A program made the position numbers and the translations under genes. A stretch of DNA of 11,861 nucleotides. Source: Burkholderiales bacterium. GTDB lineage: Bacteria > Pseudomonadota > Gammaproteobacteria > Burkholderiales > Usitatibacteraceae. The stretch is taken from the NCBI GenBank assembly GCA_014378085.1, contig JACMOJ010000245.1:1-11861 (forward strand), given 5' to 3'. The notes beneath the pieces are model-generated. The model had not been told where the DNA came from. It searched no databases and saw only the letters and a list, made by a program, of their open reading frames with translations. Shown here piece after piece: positions 11,618 through 11,861 of the stretch; position 1 is the stretch's first letter, and the number at the start of each line of letters is the position of its first letter.

Positions 11618-11861
11618 TGAATATACAGCCGACTAACACGCCATTCACCAATGGCGCAAAGCTGCTTGCCAGCCTCTTTTTATGCACGACTTTTTGTGCA
11701 ACAGCGATGGCGCAGAGCTCAGATGCCACCAGTGAAAAGCCCGCCAGTAAACTTACTCTTGGCCTTTATCATTTTTCTGAAACCGGGTATGCGAGTGATA
11801 TCAACCTGCGTAACACGGGTGACTACGGTGATGTCTGGCTCGGTTACTACCAATCCTCAAA
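11617..11861 (+). CDS. Secreted, probably outer-membrane beta-barrel protein of unknown function (5' part)
   Basis: The first 81 residues of a gene that runs off the right edge. The N-terminus is a clear Sec signal peptide: a polar start with one Lys (15), a hydrophobic core (LLASLFLCTTFCATAMA, 16-32) and an Ala-x-Ala site, with cleavage likely after Ala32. A short polar linker is followed by alternating aromatic and polar residues (KLTLGLYHFSETGYASDINLR, then a DVWLGYY segment). These look like the first two transmembrane beta-strands of an outer-membrane barrel with a short turn between them. I recall similar unnamed proteins in betaproteobacteria but cannot assign a function. It is divergent from ccmI, with 108 nt between. 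The start is supported by the signal peptide, although no ribosome binding site is seen. Confidence 0.7.
   Translation, partial: MNIQPTNTPFTNGAKLLASLFLCTTFCATAMAQSSDATSEKPASKLTLGLYHFSETGYASDINLRNTGDYGDVWLGYYQSS

Overview
The window holds an almost complete copy of the System I (Ccm) cytochrome c maturation machinery, encoded on the minus strand from about 11508 down to 3407. It is flanked by ordinary housekeeping genes. The moderately GC-rich coding sequence and the protein flavours (AnmK, a MetY-type sulfhydrylase, NfeD plus a stomatin-like protein, separate CcmH and CcmI) suggest a betaproteobacterium. I infer that from gene content and protein style only; no search was run.

Layout, left to right. 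(1) 1-212, plus strand: the 3' end of anmK (cell-wall amino-sugar recycling). (2) 257-1564, minus: a PLP-dependent O-acetylhomoserine sulfhydrylase (metY type), convergent with anmK; a 12-bp tandem repeat fills the junction. (3) 1565-1782: a 0.2-kb gap with a possible metY promoter and a hairpin after the next gene. (4) 1783-3296, minus: a two-gene unit, nfeD then a qmcA-like SPFH protein. (5) 3407-11508, minus: a tightly packed ten-gene operon read in the order ccmI, ccmA, ccmB, ccmC, ccmD, ccmE, ccmF, ccmG, ccmH and a CoA-binding-fold protein. It ends at a probable intrinsic terminator at 3382-3405. (6) 11509-11616: an intergenic region with divergent promoters. (7) 11617-11861, plus: the start of a secreted, probably outer-membrane, protein of unknown function that runs off the window.

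How the ccm genes work together, from established knowledge of System I. CcmA and CcmB form an ABC module that works with the heme-handling protein CcmC and the small CcmD. They load heme onto the histidine of the periplasmic chaperone CcmE and release holo-CcmE. CcmG and CcmH keep the apocytochrome CXXCH cysteines reduced. CcmI holds the apocytochrome through its TPR domain. CcmF takes heme from holo-CcmE and attaches it. All the signature residues I looked for are present, so the system looks intact. Nearly every gene junction overlaps or is 1 nt apart, which implies translational coupling.

I see no clearly novel multi-gene system. The observations most worth a second look are: a 15-bp tandem repeat that lengthens the CcmD tail; an unusual 60-residue leader (or a mis-called start) before the CcmH signal anchor, in a stretch with palindromes; ccmI at the head of the operon; a CoA-binding protein coupled to ccmH by an ATGA overlap; short in-frame repeats in several Ccm tails; and an apparently leaderless unknown outer-membrane gene divergent from the operon.
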